Positions 1 through 5,381 of a stretch of DNA of 5,381 bases are shown here, in pieces. The notes beneath the pieces are model-generated. The model was not told where the DNA came from and did no database searches. It saw nothing but the letters and a program-made list of their open reading frames with translations. This DNA comes from Acidimicrobiaceae bacterium (lineage in GTDB: Bacteria > Actinomycetota > Acidimicrobiia > Acidimicrobiales > Palsa-688). The stretch's first letter is position 1. Each line of letters opens with the position of its first letter. The stretch lies in the NCBI GenBank assembly GCA_003156795.1, contig PMHU01000226.1:5767-11147 (forward strand). Direction: 5' to 3'. The position numbers and the translations under genes are program-made.

Positions 1-783
1 GAAGGCGGTGCCGGTGAGCCACGGTAGGAACGCCGCGTTTTCCACTGGGTCCCACGCCCAGTACCCACCCCAGCCGAGGACCTCGTAGCTCCACCAGGCC
101 CCCAGGATCACGCCGACTGTGAGAAAGCCCCAAGCGAAGAGGGTCCACCGCCGCGTCTCGACCAGCCACCCTTCTCCTACGCGGCCCGTGATCAAGCCGG
201 CGCAGGCGAACATGAAGGGAACCGTGAAACCCACCAGCCCGAGGTACAGCAGCGGTGGATGGAAGGCCACCAGGATGTGGTTCTGCAGGAGGGGGTCCGG
301 GCCAGGCCCGTCCGTCGGCACGGTTCCCTTGATGGTCGTGAACGGATTCGACGCGGTCAGCATCAGGCCGAAAAAGAATGCGGCCACCACGTATCCGACC
401 GCCTGGGCCCACCCGATGAGGGGGTCGGTCGCCCGCTTGCGGAAGTGGTACGCCACGGCTGCGAGGTAGCCGGCCAGCACCAGACCCCACAGGAGAATCG
501 ACCCGGCCAGGTTGGACCACATGGCGGTGATCCGGAATAGAAGCGGGGTGGACAGGCTGTCGTTGTTGGCCACGTACTGCATGCTGAAATCGCGGGTTAT
601 GAGAGCGTGCTGCATGGCGGCGGTGGCCACGACGGCACCCAGCAGGACGACCCAGGTGTAGACGCGGCCCGACCGCAGGAGGTTCTCCCGTCCGCGAACG
701 AGTCCCACGACCAGCGTGATGAAACCGGCGACTGCGGCCCCGAAGGCCAGAAGCACCGCGCTTTCGCCGATCGCCGCGTTCAC
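1..783 (-). CDS. ccmF: Cytochrome c haem lyase subunit CcmF (N-terminal 261 codons, runs off window)
   Basis: CcmF is the large membrane subunit of the System I haem lyase; it receives haem from CcmE and, with CcmH, attaches it to apocytochrome c outside the membrane. The GTG start at 783 gives VNAAIGESAV, and the frame stays open to base 1, so the C-terminal part is missing (CcmF is usually over 600 residues). Visible hydrophobic segments lie near residues 7-30, 42-63, 92-112, 126-144, 180-200 and 214-236. Family signatures are HPPLLYLG at 175-182, with a candidate haem-ligand His175, and the tryptophan-rich WWD motif WGGYWAWDPVENA at 238-250. The start is supported by GGTGAGG just upstream and by a GTGA overlap with the ccmE stop, typical of coupled genes. 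Where many CcmF proteins have W-x-x-QEGS-x-LLW, this one reads MWSNLAGSILLW (88-99). NrfE/CcsA-type relatives share the WWD motif, but the operon context makes CcmF much the best call. Confidence 0.96.
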   Translation of the reverse strand, partial: MNAAIGESAVLLAFGAAVAGFITLVVGLVRGRENLLRSGRVYTWVVLLGAVVATAAMQHALITRDFSMQYVANNDSLSTPLLFRITAMWSNLAGSILLWGLVLAGYLAAVAYHFRKRATDPLIGWAQAVGYVVAAFFFGLMLTASNPFTTIKGTVPTDGPGPDPLLQNHILVAFHPPLLYLGLVGFTVPFMFACAGLITGRVGEGWLVETRRWTLFAWGFLTVGVILGAWWSYEVLGWGGYWAWDPVENAAFLPWLTGTAF

Positions 784-1307
784 GGCGACGCCTCACCAGG
801 TGTGGTGGTCGTCGGGAGTTGAGACTTGAGCCGGTCGGGGTGGGCTTCGGTGTAGCTGGCGCTGTGCTTGACCATGATCAGGTCGCTCGAAAAGATCGAT
901 CCGGACCAGTGGCCTTCGAGGACCACCGGTATCCCGGGCCTGAACAGCTGCGGCGGATCATTGCTATCGACCACGGCAACGGACGCTCCGTTGGCGTAGA
1001 TGGAGAAGTCGGTCAGGTGATCCGCTTGTCGGACGTTCTGCTCGACAGTGCCTTCGATCCGGAACTGCTTGGTCCCGAGGTGGGCGCGCTGGGCCACGGC
1101 CTGGTCCGCGGTCAGGAAATACTCCGTCGCGTTGCTTAGGCCCTGGAAAATCAGGAACGCCATGGCACCGACGATCACCACCCCGGCCACGAACTGGCGT
1201 CGGCGCGACCCCAAGAAGGCCCGGCGGCGAACGACCCGGGGGGCTGGTGGAACCGCTATCCGGGAAGTGGACGCCGGGTCGGACGACTCGCCCGTGGTCA
1301 GCGCCAC
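780..1307 (-). CDS. ccmE: Haem chaperone CcmE (cytochrome c-type biogenesis)
   Basis: CcmE is a membrane-anchored periplasmic-side chaperone that binds haem covalently through a histidine and carries it from CcmC/CcmD to CcmF. From the GTG at 1307 the product is 175 residues. A basic, proline-rich N-terminal stretch (1-37, ending GSRRRQF) is followed by one membrane anchor at about 38-57 (FVAGVVIVGAMAFLIFQGL region). An OB-fold type domain at about 60-152 then ends in MVKHSASY; His148 and Tyr152 form the HxxxY motif of classical CcmE, as opposed to the CxxxY variant. A short polar tail, rich in Thr and Pro, follows. The open frame extends upstream to 1403, but that part overlaps ccmD and reads as low-complexity out-of-frame sequence. 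The GTG at 1307, overlapping the ccmD end by 10 bases, is therefore preferred. The site before it (GAGAAA) is weak, so the exact start is less certain than the identity. Confidence 0.93.
   Translation of the reverse strand: MALTTGESSDPASTSRIAVPPAPRVVRRRAFLGSRRRQFVAGVVIVGAMAFLIFQGLSNATEYFLTADQAVAQRAHLGTKQFRIEGTVEQNVRQADHLTDFSIYANGASVAVVDSNDPPQLFRPGIPVVLEGHWSGSIFSSDLIMVKHSASYTEAHPDRLKSQLPTTTTPGEASP
791..797 (-). promoter_or_regulatory. Ribosome binding site for ccmF
   Basis: On the minus strand GGTGAGG occupies 797-791, with seven bases between GAGG and the GTG at 783. It lies inside the last codons of ccmE. It decides the ccmF start, since no other start in that frame has such a site. Confidence 0.6.
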
Positions 1308-1426
1308 GTTTTCTCGTAGCCGGGGAGGCGGCGACCGAGCACCCGGCCCCGGCGGATGGTCCGCAAGGCGTAAAGGGCGATGGTCACCACGGTGGCCCCC
1401 CATCCGGCCGCCACATATCCGTTCAC
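1298..1426 (-). CDS. ccmD: Small haem exporter accessory protein CcmD
   Basis: CcmD is a tiny single-span membrane protein that joins CcmC and the CcmAB transporter and is needed to release haem-loaded CcmE. Here it is 42 residues from a GTG at 1426 that shares GTGA with the ccmC stop. NGYVAAGWGATVVTIALYAL forms the start and membrane span (about 2-21), matching the usual CcmD pattern of aromatic residue, AAG, aromatic residue and GA before a hydrophobic run. A highly basic tail follows (RTIRRGRVLGRR, 22-33), placing the C terminus in the cytoplasm. Its position between ccmC and ccmE is the classical one. It is easily missed because the same frame stays open far upstream inside ccmC; a start at 1750 would be an artefact. 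Length and layout fit the family, though so short a sequence carries little information by itself. Confidence 0.88.
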   Translation of the reverse strand: MNGYVAAGWGATVVTIALYALRTIRRGRVLGRRLPGYEKTWR

Positions 1427-2238
1427 GACTGACCCGCCTTCTGGGTCGAAACCGACAACGACTCCGACAGGACCGGACTCGGACCGATCGTCACCACGCC
1501 CCCCTCGGCGCGACGCTCGGCGATGGCGACTTCGTAGCCCTCGTCCTCGAAGCGGTCTTCGAGCACTTCGACCCGGTAACGATGCACGAGTAGCCATGCG
1601 AACAGGAACCCGTAGGTGACAAAGGAGATGAGCATGGTGAGCAGCTGCCAGCCGTGGATCAACGGGTTGGGACGGAGGATGGTGTTGCCCTGATGCAGCG
1701 TCTGCCACCAGGTCGTGGCCTCGTGGTCCACGGGCACAAGGAGGGCGCACACGACGGCGACGACTGCGCAGCGCTTGGCCCGGGAGTCGGGGTCACCACC
1801 GGTACGCCGCAGAGCCAGGTAACCGAGAAACACAGCAAGGAGCAGCGCCGTTAGGGTCAAGCGGGCATCCCACGTCCACCAGACCCCCCACGCGGGACGG
1901 CCCCAGATGGAGCCGGTAACCAGCGTGAGAATGCAGAAGACCACGCCGATCTCCGCCGACGCGGCCGCCAAGCGGTCCCATCGGCGACTGCGCGTCCGCG
2001 GCCATAGGTACGCCAGGCTGGCGAACGCGCACAGCCCGAAACCGACGTAGCAGGCCGTGGCCGCGGCTGGATGTACGTAGATGAGGCGAACGAGCTGGCC
2101 TTGCACCTTGTCCGGTGGCGATACCACGAGACCGAGCCAGGCGGTCACGGCCACGAGGACCAGGGTCACCAGCCCGAGGATCCGGGTGACGCGGTCGCCG
2201 GTGCCGCGATACTCGAGCATTCGTCGAACCATGACCAT
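1423..2238 (-). CDS. ccmC: Haem handling protein CcmC (haem ABC transporter permease)
   Basis: CcmC presents haem to CcmE on the outer face of the membrane. The product is 271 residues with six predicted spans (about 20-39, 53-77, 92-110, 128-143, 157-170, 196-218). Family marks are YVHP with His56, the WWD motif WGVWWTWDARLT at 117-128 (part of a Trp-rich run from Trp112), and PVDHEATTWWQTLHQG at 169-184, with His172 and Trp177-Trp178 before TLHQ. His56 and His172 correspond to the two conserved external haem-ligand histidines. The ATG at 2238 shares its A with the ccmB stop (TGATG) and has a purine-rich AGAAGAAG before it. An open frame reaching 2721 would run through ccmB out of frame and is not used. 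After the last span there is a roughly 50-residue polar tail, first acidic (EVLEDRFEDEGYE) then Ser/Thr-rich, longer than in E. coli CcmC (about 245 residues). Confidence 0.96.
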   Translation of the reverse strand: MVMVRRMLEYRGTGDRVTRILGLVTLVLVAVTAWLGLVVSPPDKVQGQLVRLIYVHPAAATACYVGFGLCAFASLAYLWPRTRSRRWDRLAAASAEIGVVFCILTLVTGSIWGRPAWGVWWTWDARLTLTALLLAVFLGYLALRRTGGDPDSRAKRCAVVAVVCALLVPVDHEATTWWQTLHQGNTILRPNPLIHGWQLLTMLISFVTYGFLFAWLLVHRYRVEVLEDRFEDEGYEVAIAERRAEGGVVTIGPSPVLSESLSVSTQKAGQS

Positions 2239-2906
2239 CAGGCTTCTTCTACGAGGACGGAGAACGACAGCACTCCGAACGTCACGTAAATGGCGGCGAA
2301 GCTCACCAGCAGGGTCAGCCACCTCCAGCCGTCGGCTGTGGTCAGCCCGAGAGCAGCCATCCAAGCCTGGGTCGCGCCCAGCAGGACCGGGGCCACCACG
2401 GGCAGGATGAGCAACGGCAGCAACGTCTCGCGGACCCGGAGGCCGGCGGCGACCATCCCGTACAACGTCCCGGCGGAAGCGAGCCCGACGGTCGCGGCCG
2501 CGGCGCTCAGGACGAGCAGGGCCGGGTTGTGGAAAGTCGTCCCGAACAGCACAGCGATCCCCAAGCCCAGCACCACTTCGAGGATCACCAACTGGAGGGC
2601 GACGGCTGCGGCCTTGCCCAGGAATATCCCAGCGGGGTCGAGTCCCGACAGCCGTAACCCGTCGCGAGCCCCGTCGGCGGCCTCGAGGGCGAAGCTGCGC
2701 TGCACGGCGAGCATCGAGCACAGGAGCACCGCCATCCAGAAGAGGCCGGGAGCCGCCTGGCTGAGTATGGCGTGGTTTTGATCGAACGCGAACCCGAACA
2801 GCAACAGGACGAGAATGGCGTACGGAGCGACTTGGGTCGTCGTTACGCGGCTGTGCATCTCGACTCGAAGGTCCTTGCCGCCGACCACGACGGCGTCACG
2901 CCACAT
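2238..2906 (-). CDS. ccmB: Haem exporter permease CcmB
   Basis: CcmB is the membrane subunit that pairs with the ATPase CcmA; ATP hydrolysis by the complex releases holo-CcmE from CcmC/CcmD. The 222-residue product is the normal family length. It starts with a short cytoplasmic stretch holding KDLRVEMHSR (11-20), then about six hydrophobic segments (27-43, 53-70, 95-121, 129-152, 163-186, 195-217). Recognisable CcmB signatures are QRSFALEAADGARDGLRLSG (69-88), which includes the RSFxxExxDG element, and GTLYGMVAAGLRVRETLLPL (146-165), followed by a Pro-rich hydrophobic run. The ATG at 2906 lies inside the end of ccmA (11-base overlap) and has GAGG nine bases upstream. The TGA shares its last base with the ATG of ccmC, so expression is expected to be coupled on both sides. 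Confidence 0.96.
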   Translation of the reverse strand: MWRDAVVVGGKDLRVEMHSRVTTTQVAPYAILVLLLFGFAFDQNHAILSQAAPGLFWMAVLLCSMLAVQRSFALEAADGARDGLRLSGLDPAGIFLGKAAAVALQLVILEVVLGLGIAVLFGTTFHNPALLVLSAAAATVGLASAGTLYGMVAAGLRVRETLLPLLILPVVAPVLLGATQAWMAALGLTTADGWRWLTLLVSFAAIYVTFGVLSFSVLVEEA

Positions 2907-3585
2907 GGGCCGTCGCCTCAGGTTGGACCGGGGACAAAGACGGAGCCTGGGCGCTGACCACGCCCCCGGCGACGGTCACGATGCGTCCGGCCAGGCGCCT
3001 GGCCCTGTCCGCTTCGTGGGAAGCCAGCACGACTGTCGCGCCGCGGCCCACCGCTTCTTCGACGAGGACGTCGAGGAGGTCCCGGTGTTCGGCGTCGAGC
3101 CCGGCGTGGGGTTCGTCGAGCAGCCACAACTCGGGGTCGCGAGCCAGGAGGACGGCCAGGGCCACTCGTCTCCTCTGTCCGGCCGACAGGGCACCTACCG
3201 ACGTGGCGGTCAGCCTGCCCGTTAGCCCGAGACGCTCCATGGCAGGAACGACAGCGCTGACCGCGCCACCCGACGCCCGCACCGCAAATCGAACGTTGTC
3301 GACGGCGTTCAAGTCCTCGTAAAGGGCAGTCGAGTGGCCGAACAGGCCGATCCTGCGGCGCACCGCCCTCGGGTCGGCGACGAGGTTCTCACCCAGCACC
3401 CAGGCCTCGCCGGCGGCGACTCTCAGCAGGCCCGCGCACGCCCGAAGGAGGCTCGTCTTGCCGGCGCCGTTGGCCCCTTGCAGCAAGACGATCTCACCTC
3501 TGGCTACGTCGAGGTCGGCGCCCGCCAGGACCGGAAAACGGCCAGCCAGGGCGACAGCGGAGCGGAAGTGGATGACTTGGTCCAT
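2896..3585 (-). CDS. ccmA: Haem exporter ATP-binding protein CcmA
   Basis: CcmA is the cytoplasmic ABC ATPase that drives release of haem-loaded CcmE. The 229-residue product contains Walker A GANGAGKT (37-44), the signature LSAGQRRR (133-140), Walker B LWLLDEP (153-159, catalytic Glu158), the D-loop AGLD (161-164) and the switch histidine in ASHE (His190). At the Q-loop position it reads LFGHSTALYEDL, with histidine after glycine. The CcmA family commonly has GHQ there, which favours CcmA over a generic ABC exporter ATPase. The domain is intact, and its length matches a single-ATPase CcmA (about 200-230). The ATG at 3585 is the only start in the frame downstream of the hairpin region; its ribosome site (GGGGCGG) is mediocre. 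It lies 58 bases after the ccdA stop and overlaps ccmB by 11 bases. Confidence 0.96.
   Translation of the reverse strand: MDQVIHFRSAVALAGRFPVLAGADLDVARGEIVLLQGANGAGKTSLLRACAGLLRVAAGEAWVLGENLVADPRAVRRRIGLFGHSTALYEDLNAVDNVRFAVRASGGAVSAVVPAMERLGLTGRLTATSVGALSAGQRRRVALAVLLARDPELWLLDEPHAGLDAEHRDLLDVLVEEAVGRGATVVLASHEADRARRLAGRIVTVAGGVVSAQAPSLSPVQPEATAHVA
2916..2919 (-). promoter_or_regulatory. Ribosome binding site for ccmB
   Basis: GAGG (2919-2916 on the minus strand, within CTGAGGCG) lies nine bases before the ccmB ATG at 2906 and inside the ccmA coding region. Its good spacing supports that start and the 11-base overlap. Confidence 0.55.
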
Positions 3586-3610
3586 GACGGCCGCCCCAAC
3601 GGTAGCTATC

Positions 3611-3638
3611 GGACCCCTCGATGTTCCATCCGGGGCCC
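3611..3638 (-). promoter_or_regulatory. Hairpin between ccdA and ccmA
   Basis: In the minus-strand transcript, GGGCCCC (3638-3632) can pair with GGGGUCC (3617-3611) with one G-U pair. Inside it, GAUG (3630-3627) pairs with CAUC (3623-3620) around a GAA loop, leaving a small internal loop (G against GA). This gives about 11 base pairs, starting six bases after the ccdA stop codon. There is no run of T after it, so it is not a standard intrinsic terminator. It may limit read-through, protect or process the mRNA, or separate ccdA from ccm expression; the role is inferred. Confidence 0.45.
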
Positions 3639-3643
3639 CGCGG

Positions 3644-4408
3644 TCACACCGTCGACAGGCCGCCGAGGCCGAGAGTCCGGAGAACGTCGGAGAACCAGGT
3701 GGACAGAAAGTGCAGGTTGTCGGTCAGGAGAAGGACCCCCAGAGCGGCCAGGAGCAGCCCCGAAGCGACGTTGATCACCCGGGCGTGGGTCTTGGCGAAG
3801 GCCAGGACTCCGGTGAGCCGGCCGAACGCCACGCCGGCCGCCACGAAGGGGACTCCCAAACCGAGCGAGTAGGCGACCAGCATGGCCTCTCCCCGCCCGA
3901 GCGTGTGGGTGTCGCTGGCCAGCCCGAGGACCGCGGCCAGGACCGGACCGATGCACGGCGTCCAGCCGAAGGCAAACGCCATCCCCATGACGGGTGCGGC
4001 CCACTCCCCCAGGCGGGACGGGGCCACGTGGACGCGCCTCTCTCGCATCAACCAGGCGGGCCGGAGCAGGCCGGCGAATAGGAGACCCGCCACGATGATC
4101 AGGGCTCCAGCCGCCTGATTTAGCACGTGTTGATGGGCTTGCAAGGTCCGGCCCAGACCGGAGGCAGTGGCCTCGAGGGCGGCGAACACCGCGGTGAAGC
4201 CAGCCACGAAAAGAAGCGTGGAACGCAACAGGCGGCGCTGATCGAGCCGGGACGCGGAAGCCAGCTCGGCGGAGCTGACGCCGGACATCATCGACAGGTA
4301 CGAAGGCACCAGGGGCAGCACGCAAGGAGAAAGGAAGGAGACGATACCGGCCCCGAACGCCACGACGAAGCCCACCGGAGAATGCAGGATGAGGTGGTTG
4401 CCGTCCAT
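3644..4408 (-). CDS. ccdA: Cytochrome c biogenesis protein CcdA (DsbD-type thiol transporter)
   Basis: CcdA is a small membrane protein that carries electrons from cytoplasmic thioredoxin to extracytoplasmic thioredoxin-like proteins, which keep apocytochrome CxxCH thiols reduced. The product from 4408 is 254 residues with six hydrophobic segments (about 12-40, 63-84, 96-116, 138-167, 177-200, 211-229). The two redox cysteines sit in the expected places: FLSPCVLPLVPSYLSMMSG with Cys29 in the first span, and GWTPCIGPVLAAVL with Cys152 in the fourth. No periplasmic DsbD-like or thioredoxin domain is fused, so it is the short CcdA form and needs a separate partner, not seen here. Starts at 4408 (MDGNHLI) and 4420 (MVRVMDG) are both possible and neither has a clear ribosome site; extension to 4528 would run into the divergent gene. 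It heads the ccm block in the same direction, which supports a role in cytochrome c assembly. Confidence 0.95.
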   Translation of the reverse strand: MDGNHLILHSPVGFVVAFGAGIVSFLSPCVLPLVPSYLSMMSGVSSAELASASRLDQRRLLRSTLLFVAGFTAVFAALEATASGLGRTLQAHQHVLNQAAGALIIVAGLLFAGLLRPAWLMRERRVHVAPSRLGEWAAPVMGMAFAFGWTPCIGPVLAAVLGLASDTHTLGRGEAMLVAYSLGLGVPFVAAGVAFGRLTGVLAFAKTHARVINVASGLLLAALGVLLLTDNLHFLSTWFSDVLRTLGLGGLSTV

Positions 4409-4473
4409 GACCCGAACCATGATGGCATCAGCGCGGTCCGCGGCCCAACCGGGAGAGCCCGGTACCGTCGCGG
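4409..4473. promoter_or_regulatory. Divergent promoter region between ccdA and the DUF5317-like gene
   Basis: This 65-base stretch must hold the start signals for both directions unless transcription enters from outside. It contains an inverted repeat ACCGGG-AGAG-CCCGGT (4448-4463) and a near-palindrome CGCGG-T-CCGCG (4432-4442). On the plus strand TACCGT (4463-4468) fits an actinobacterial -10 pattern TAnnnT; transcription from it would begin almost at the GTG/ATG at 4474-4477, giving a leaderless mRNA. No convincing -35 is visible, and the minus-strand promoter for ccdA is not clear. Confidence 0.4.
4448..4463. repeat. Inverted repeat, possible operator
   Basis: Perfect six-base arms ACCGGG and CCCGGT are separated by AGAG. 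The right arm touches the candidate -10 hexamer at 4463, so a regulator bound here would block the plus-strand promoter. It could equally form a small hairpin. In GC-rich DNA a match of this size can arise by chance. Confidence 0.35.
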
Positions 4474-5016
4474 GTGATGTCGCTCGCCCTGATCGCCCTC
4501 GTCTTAGGCTGCGTCGCCGGCCTGGCAATGGGAGGGAAGTTCGCCAATCTACGGCGGATGTCGTTGGGCAAAGTAAGGCTGCTTCTGGCCGGAGCGTTCT
4601 GCGAGTTCGCCGGTGACCGTTGGGTTTCCGGTTGGGCCGGAGCCGTCGTGGTGGTGGCCGGCTTCCTACTGCTTTTCGGATTCGCGGTTCGCAACATCAA
4701 GTTGACCGGAATGGTGCTGGTCGCGGCCGGGCTTCTTTCGAACCTGACGGTCGTCGCCCTGGACGGCGGCATGCCCGTCCGCGGGGTCCCGGCCGGCGTT
4801 ACCTCTGGACCTCGACACCACGGGGAGAAGCCCGGGGACCACCTGATCGGTCTGGCCGACGTGGTGCACATCGCGCCCCTGGGCGAAATGGTCTCCGCTG
4901 GAGACATCGTCCTGGCGGTCGGGGTGGCGACCGTGATCGCCGGGCTGATGCGCCCGGCTCGGCGTGAGACAGCTACCGCTGATGGCGCGCCTCGAGCGCA
5001 GCCGTGGACGACCTAG
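4474..5016 (+). CDS. DUF5317-like integral membrane protein of unknown function
   Basis: The product is about 180 residues with hydrophobic segments near 3-20, 33-46, 55-72, 77-96 and 143-158. The sequence resembles the DUF5317 family, known mainly from actinobacteria and related Gram-positive or Chloroflexi lineages. Typical marks, numbered from the GTG, are an LDGGMPV element (96-102) after the fourth span and a polar loop with RHHGEKPGDH (114-123). These are followed by LADVVHIAPLG and SAGDIVL (141-147) leading into the last span. The conserved His, Asp and Gly residues in this loop suggest a ligand or metal site, but no function is established and none is assigned. The start is either GTG at 4474 or the adjacent ATG at 4477; neither has a well-placed ribosome site (GGGAGA at 4451 is too far), so leaderless translation is likely. 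The end overlaps the next gene by 13 bases. Confidence 0.82.
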   Translation: MMSLALIALVLGCVAGLAMGGKFANLRRMSLGKVRLLLAGAFCEFAGDRWVSGWAGAVVVVAGFLLLFGFAVRNIKLTGMVLVAAGLLSNLTVVALDGGMPVRGVPAGVTSGPRHHGEKPGDHLIGLADVVHIAPLGEMVSAGDIVLAVGVATVIAGLMRPARRETATADGAPRAQPWTT

Positions 5017-5381
5017 CCGTCAGCCTTTCGTTCCGCTTCGGCGGGGCCGACGGGGTGTCGGTGGAGGCCGCGAAATGGCAGGCCGCGCTGCGCACCCTCG
5101 GCTATCGGGTCGGCACCGTCGCCGGCAGCGGACCGGTCGACGTGCGGATCCCCGGCCTCGACGCCGGTTCGTGGCTCACGGGCCGGAGCCCTGAAGTCTT
5201 GGACCACGACGCCTTGTCGACTGCCTTGGCCGACGCCGCCATCGTGGTGGTCGAGAACTTGTGCTCGCTACCTCTCAACCCGGCAGCTACCGAAGCCGTC
5301 GCTAACGCCTTGCGGGGTCGCCCGGCGATCATGCGCCACCATGACCTGCCTTGGCATCGGGCTCGCTTCGCCACCTCCCCG
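5004..5381 (+). CDS. Glycosyltransferase, GT4-like N-terminal domain (partial, runs off window)
   Basis: The first 126 codons are present and the frame is open at the window end. The start of the product, LAVSLSFRFGGADGVSVEAA (4-23), is the glycine-rich first loop of a GT-B fold, comparable to GG-x-DGVSVE loops of retaining family 4 transferases, followed by a helix (KWQAALRTLGYRV). Further on come an IPGLD segment (49-53), VVVENLCSLPLNPAA (81-95) and RHHDLPW (111-117), features of one group of such enzymes. The domain expected to bind the nucleotide sugar would be in the missing C-terminal half, so donor, acceptor and pathway cannot be told. GTG at 5004 is the only start in the frame after a stop at 4980-4982. 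It lies within the end of the upstream membrane-protein gene (13-base overlap), so the two are probably co-translated. Confidence 0.82.
   Translation, partial: MDDLAVSLSFRFGGADGVSVEAAKWQAALRTLGYRVGTVAGSGPVDVRIPGLDAGSWLTGRSPEVLDHDALSTALADAAIVVVENLCSLPLNPAATEAVANALRGRPAIMRHHDLPWHRARFATSP

Noticed and set aside
1427..1750. A 150-residue version of the ccmD frame
   Set aside because: The upstream part is an out-of-frame reading of ccmC; only the last 42 residues match CcmD.
2239..2721. An N-terminal extension of ccmC giving a 432-residue protein
   Set aside because: The added part runs out of frame through ccmB, is Arg/Gly/Pro-rich without membrane spans, and the TGATG junction at 2238 gives a normal CcmC length.
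3631..3640. Perfect palindrome CGGGGCCCCG as a stand-alone operator or terminator
   Set aside because: It has no loop and no T-tract, and it is better explained as the 5' arm of the larger hairpin with 3611-3617.
3458..4081. A 207-codon open frame on the plus strand
   Set aside because: It lies opposite ccmA and ccdA, is rich in Pro, Gly, Arg and Gln with no domain signal, and is the usual GC-rich antisense shadow of real genes.
4428..4907. A 159-codon minus-strand frame opposite the DUF5317-like gene
   Set aside because: Its composition is low-complexity (Pro, Thr, Ser, Arg), it has no recognisable motif, and the plus-strand frame shows clear membrane spans and family features.
1..5381. 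CRISPR array, tRNA, insertion sequence or phage element
   Set aside because: No spaced direct repeats, tRNA-like cloverleaf, transposase or integrase sequence was seen; nearly all bases are explained by the nine genes.

Overview
The window is dense, GC-rich coding DNA. Seven genes form a minus-strand block, 4408 down to 1, and the last of them leaves the window. Two plus-strand genes start at about 4474, and the second also leaves the window. Base composition, frequent GTG starts, few clear Shine-Dalgarno sites at first genes, and a DUF5317-type protein beside a GT4-like glycosyltransferase suggest an actinobacterium, perhaps an Acidimicrobiia-like lineage. This placement is inference; no rRNA or other marker is present.

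Minus strand, in transcription order: ccdA (4408-3644), a 58-base gap holding a hairpin, then ccmA (3585-2896), ccmB (2906-2238), ccmC (2238-1423), ccmD (1426-1298), ccmE (1307-780) and the first 261 codons of ccmF (783 to the window edge). All junctions from ccmA to ccmF overlap (11, 1, 4, 10 and 4 bases), so these genes are almost certainly one translationally coupled operon. This is System I (Ccm) cytochrome c maturation. CcmA and CcmB form the ABC transporter core, which with CcmC and CcmD loads haem onto the chaperone CcmE and releases holo-CcmE. CcmF, as part of the haem lyase, passes haem to apocytochrome c. CcdA carries reducing equivalents across the membrane to keep CxxCH cysteines reduced. 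CcmG and CcmH are not in the window and may lie beyond ccmF. System II (ResB/ResC) is the usual actinobacterial arrangement, so System I is a notable trait if the host assignment holds.

Plus strand: a short divergent region (about 4409-4473) with two inverted repeats and a possible -10 element separates ccdA from a DUF5317-like membrane protein (4474-5016). That gene overlaps by 13 bases the start of a glycosyltransferase N-terminal domain (5004 to the window end).

No tRNA, rRNA, CRISPR array, insertion sequence or integrase was seen. The window is mainly a well-conserved housekeeping pathway. The less explained parts are the DUF5317-glycosyltransferase pair, the two small intergenic structures, and several departures from the usual motifs in CcmC and CcmF.
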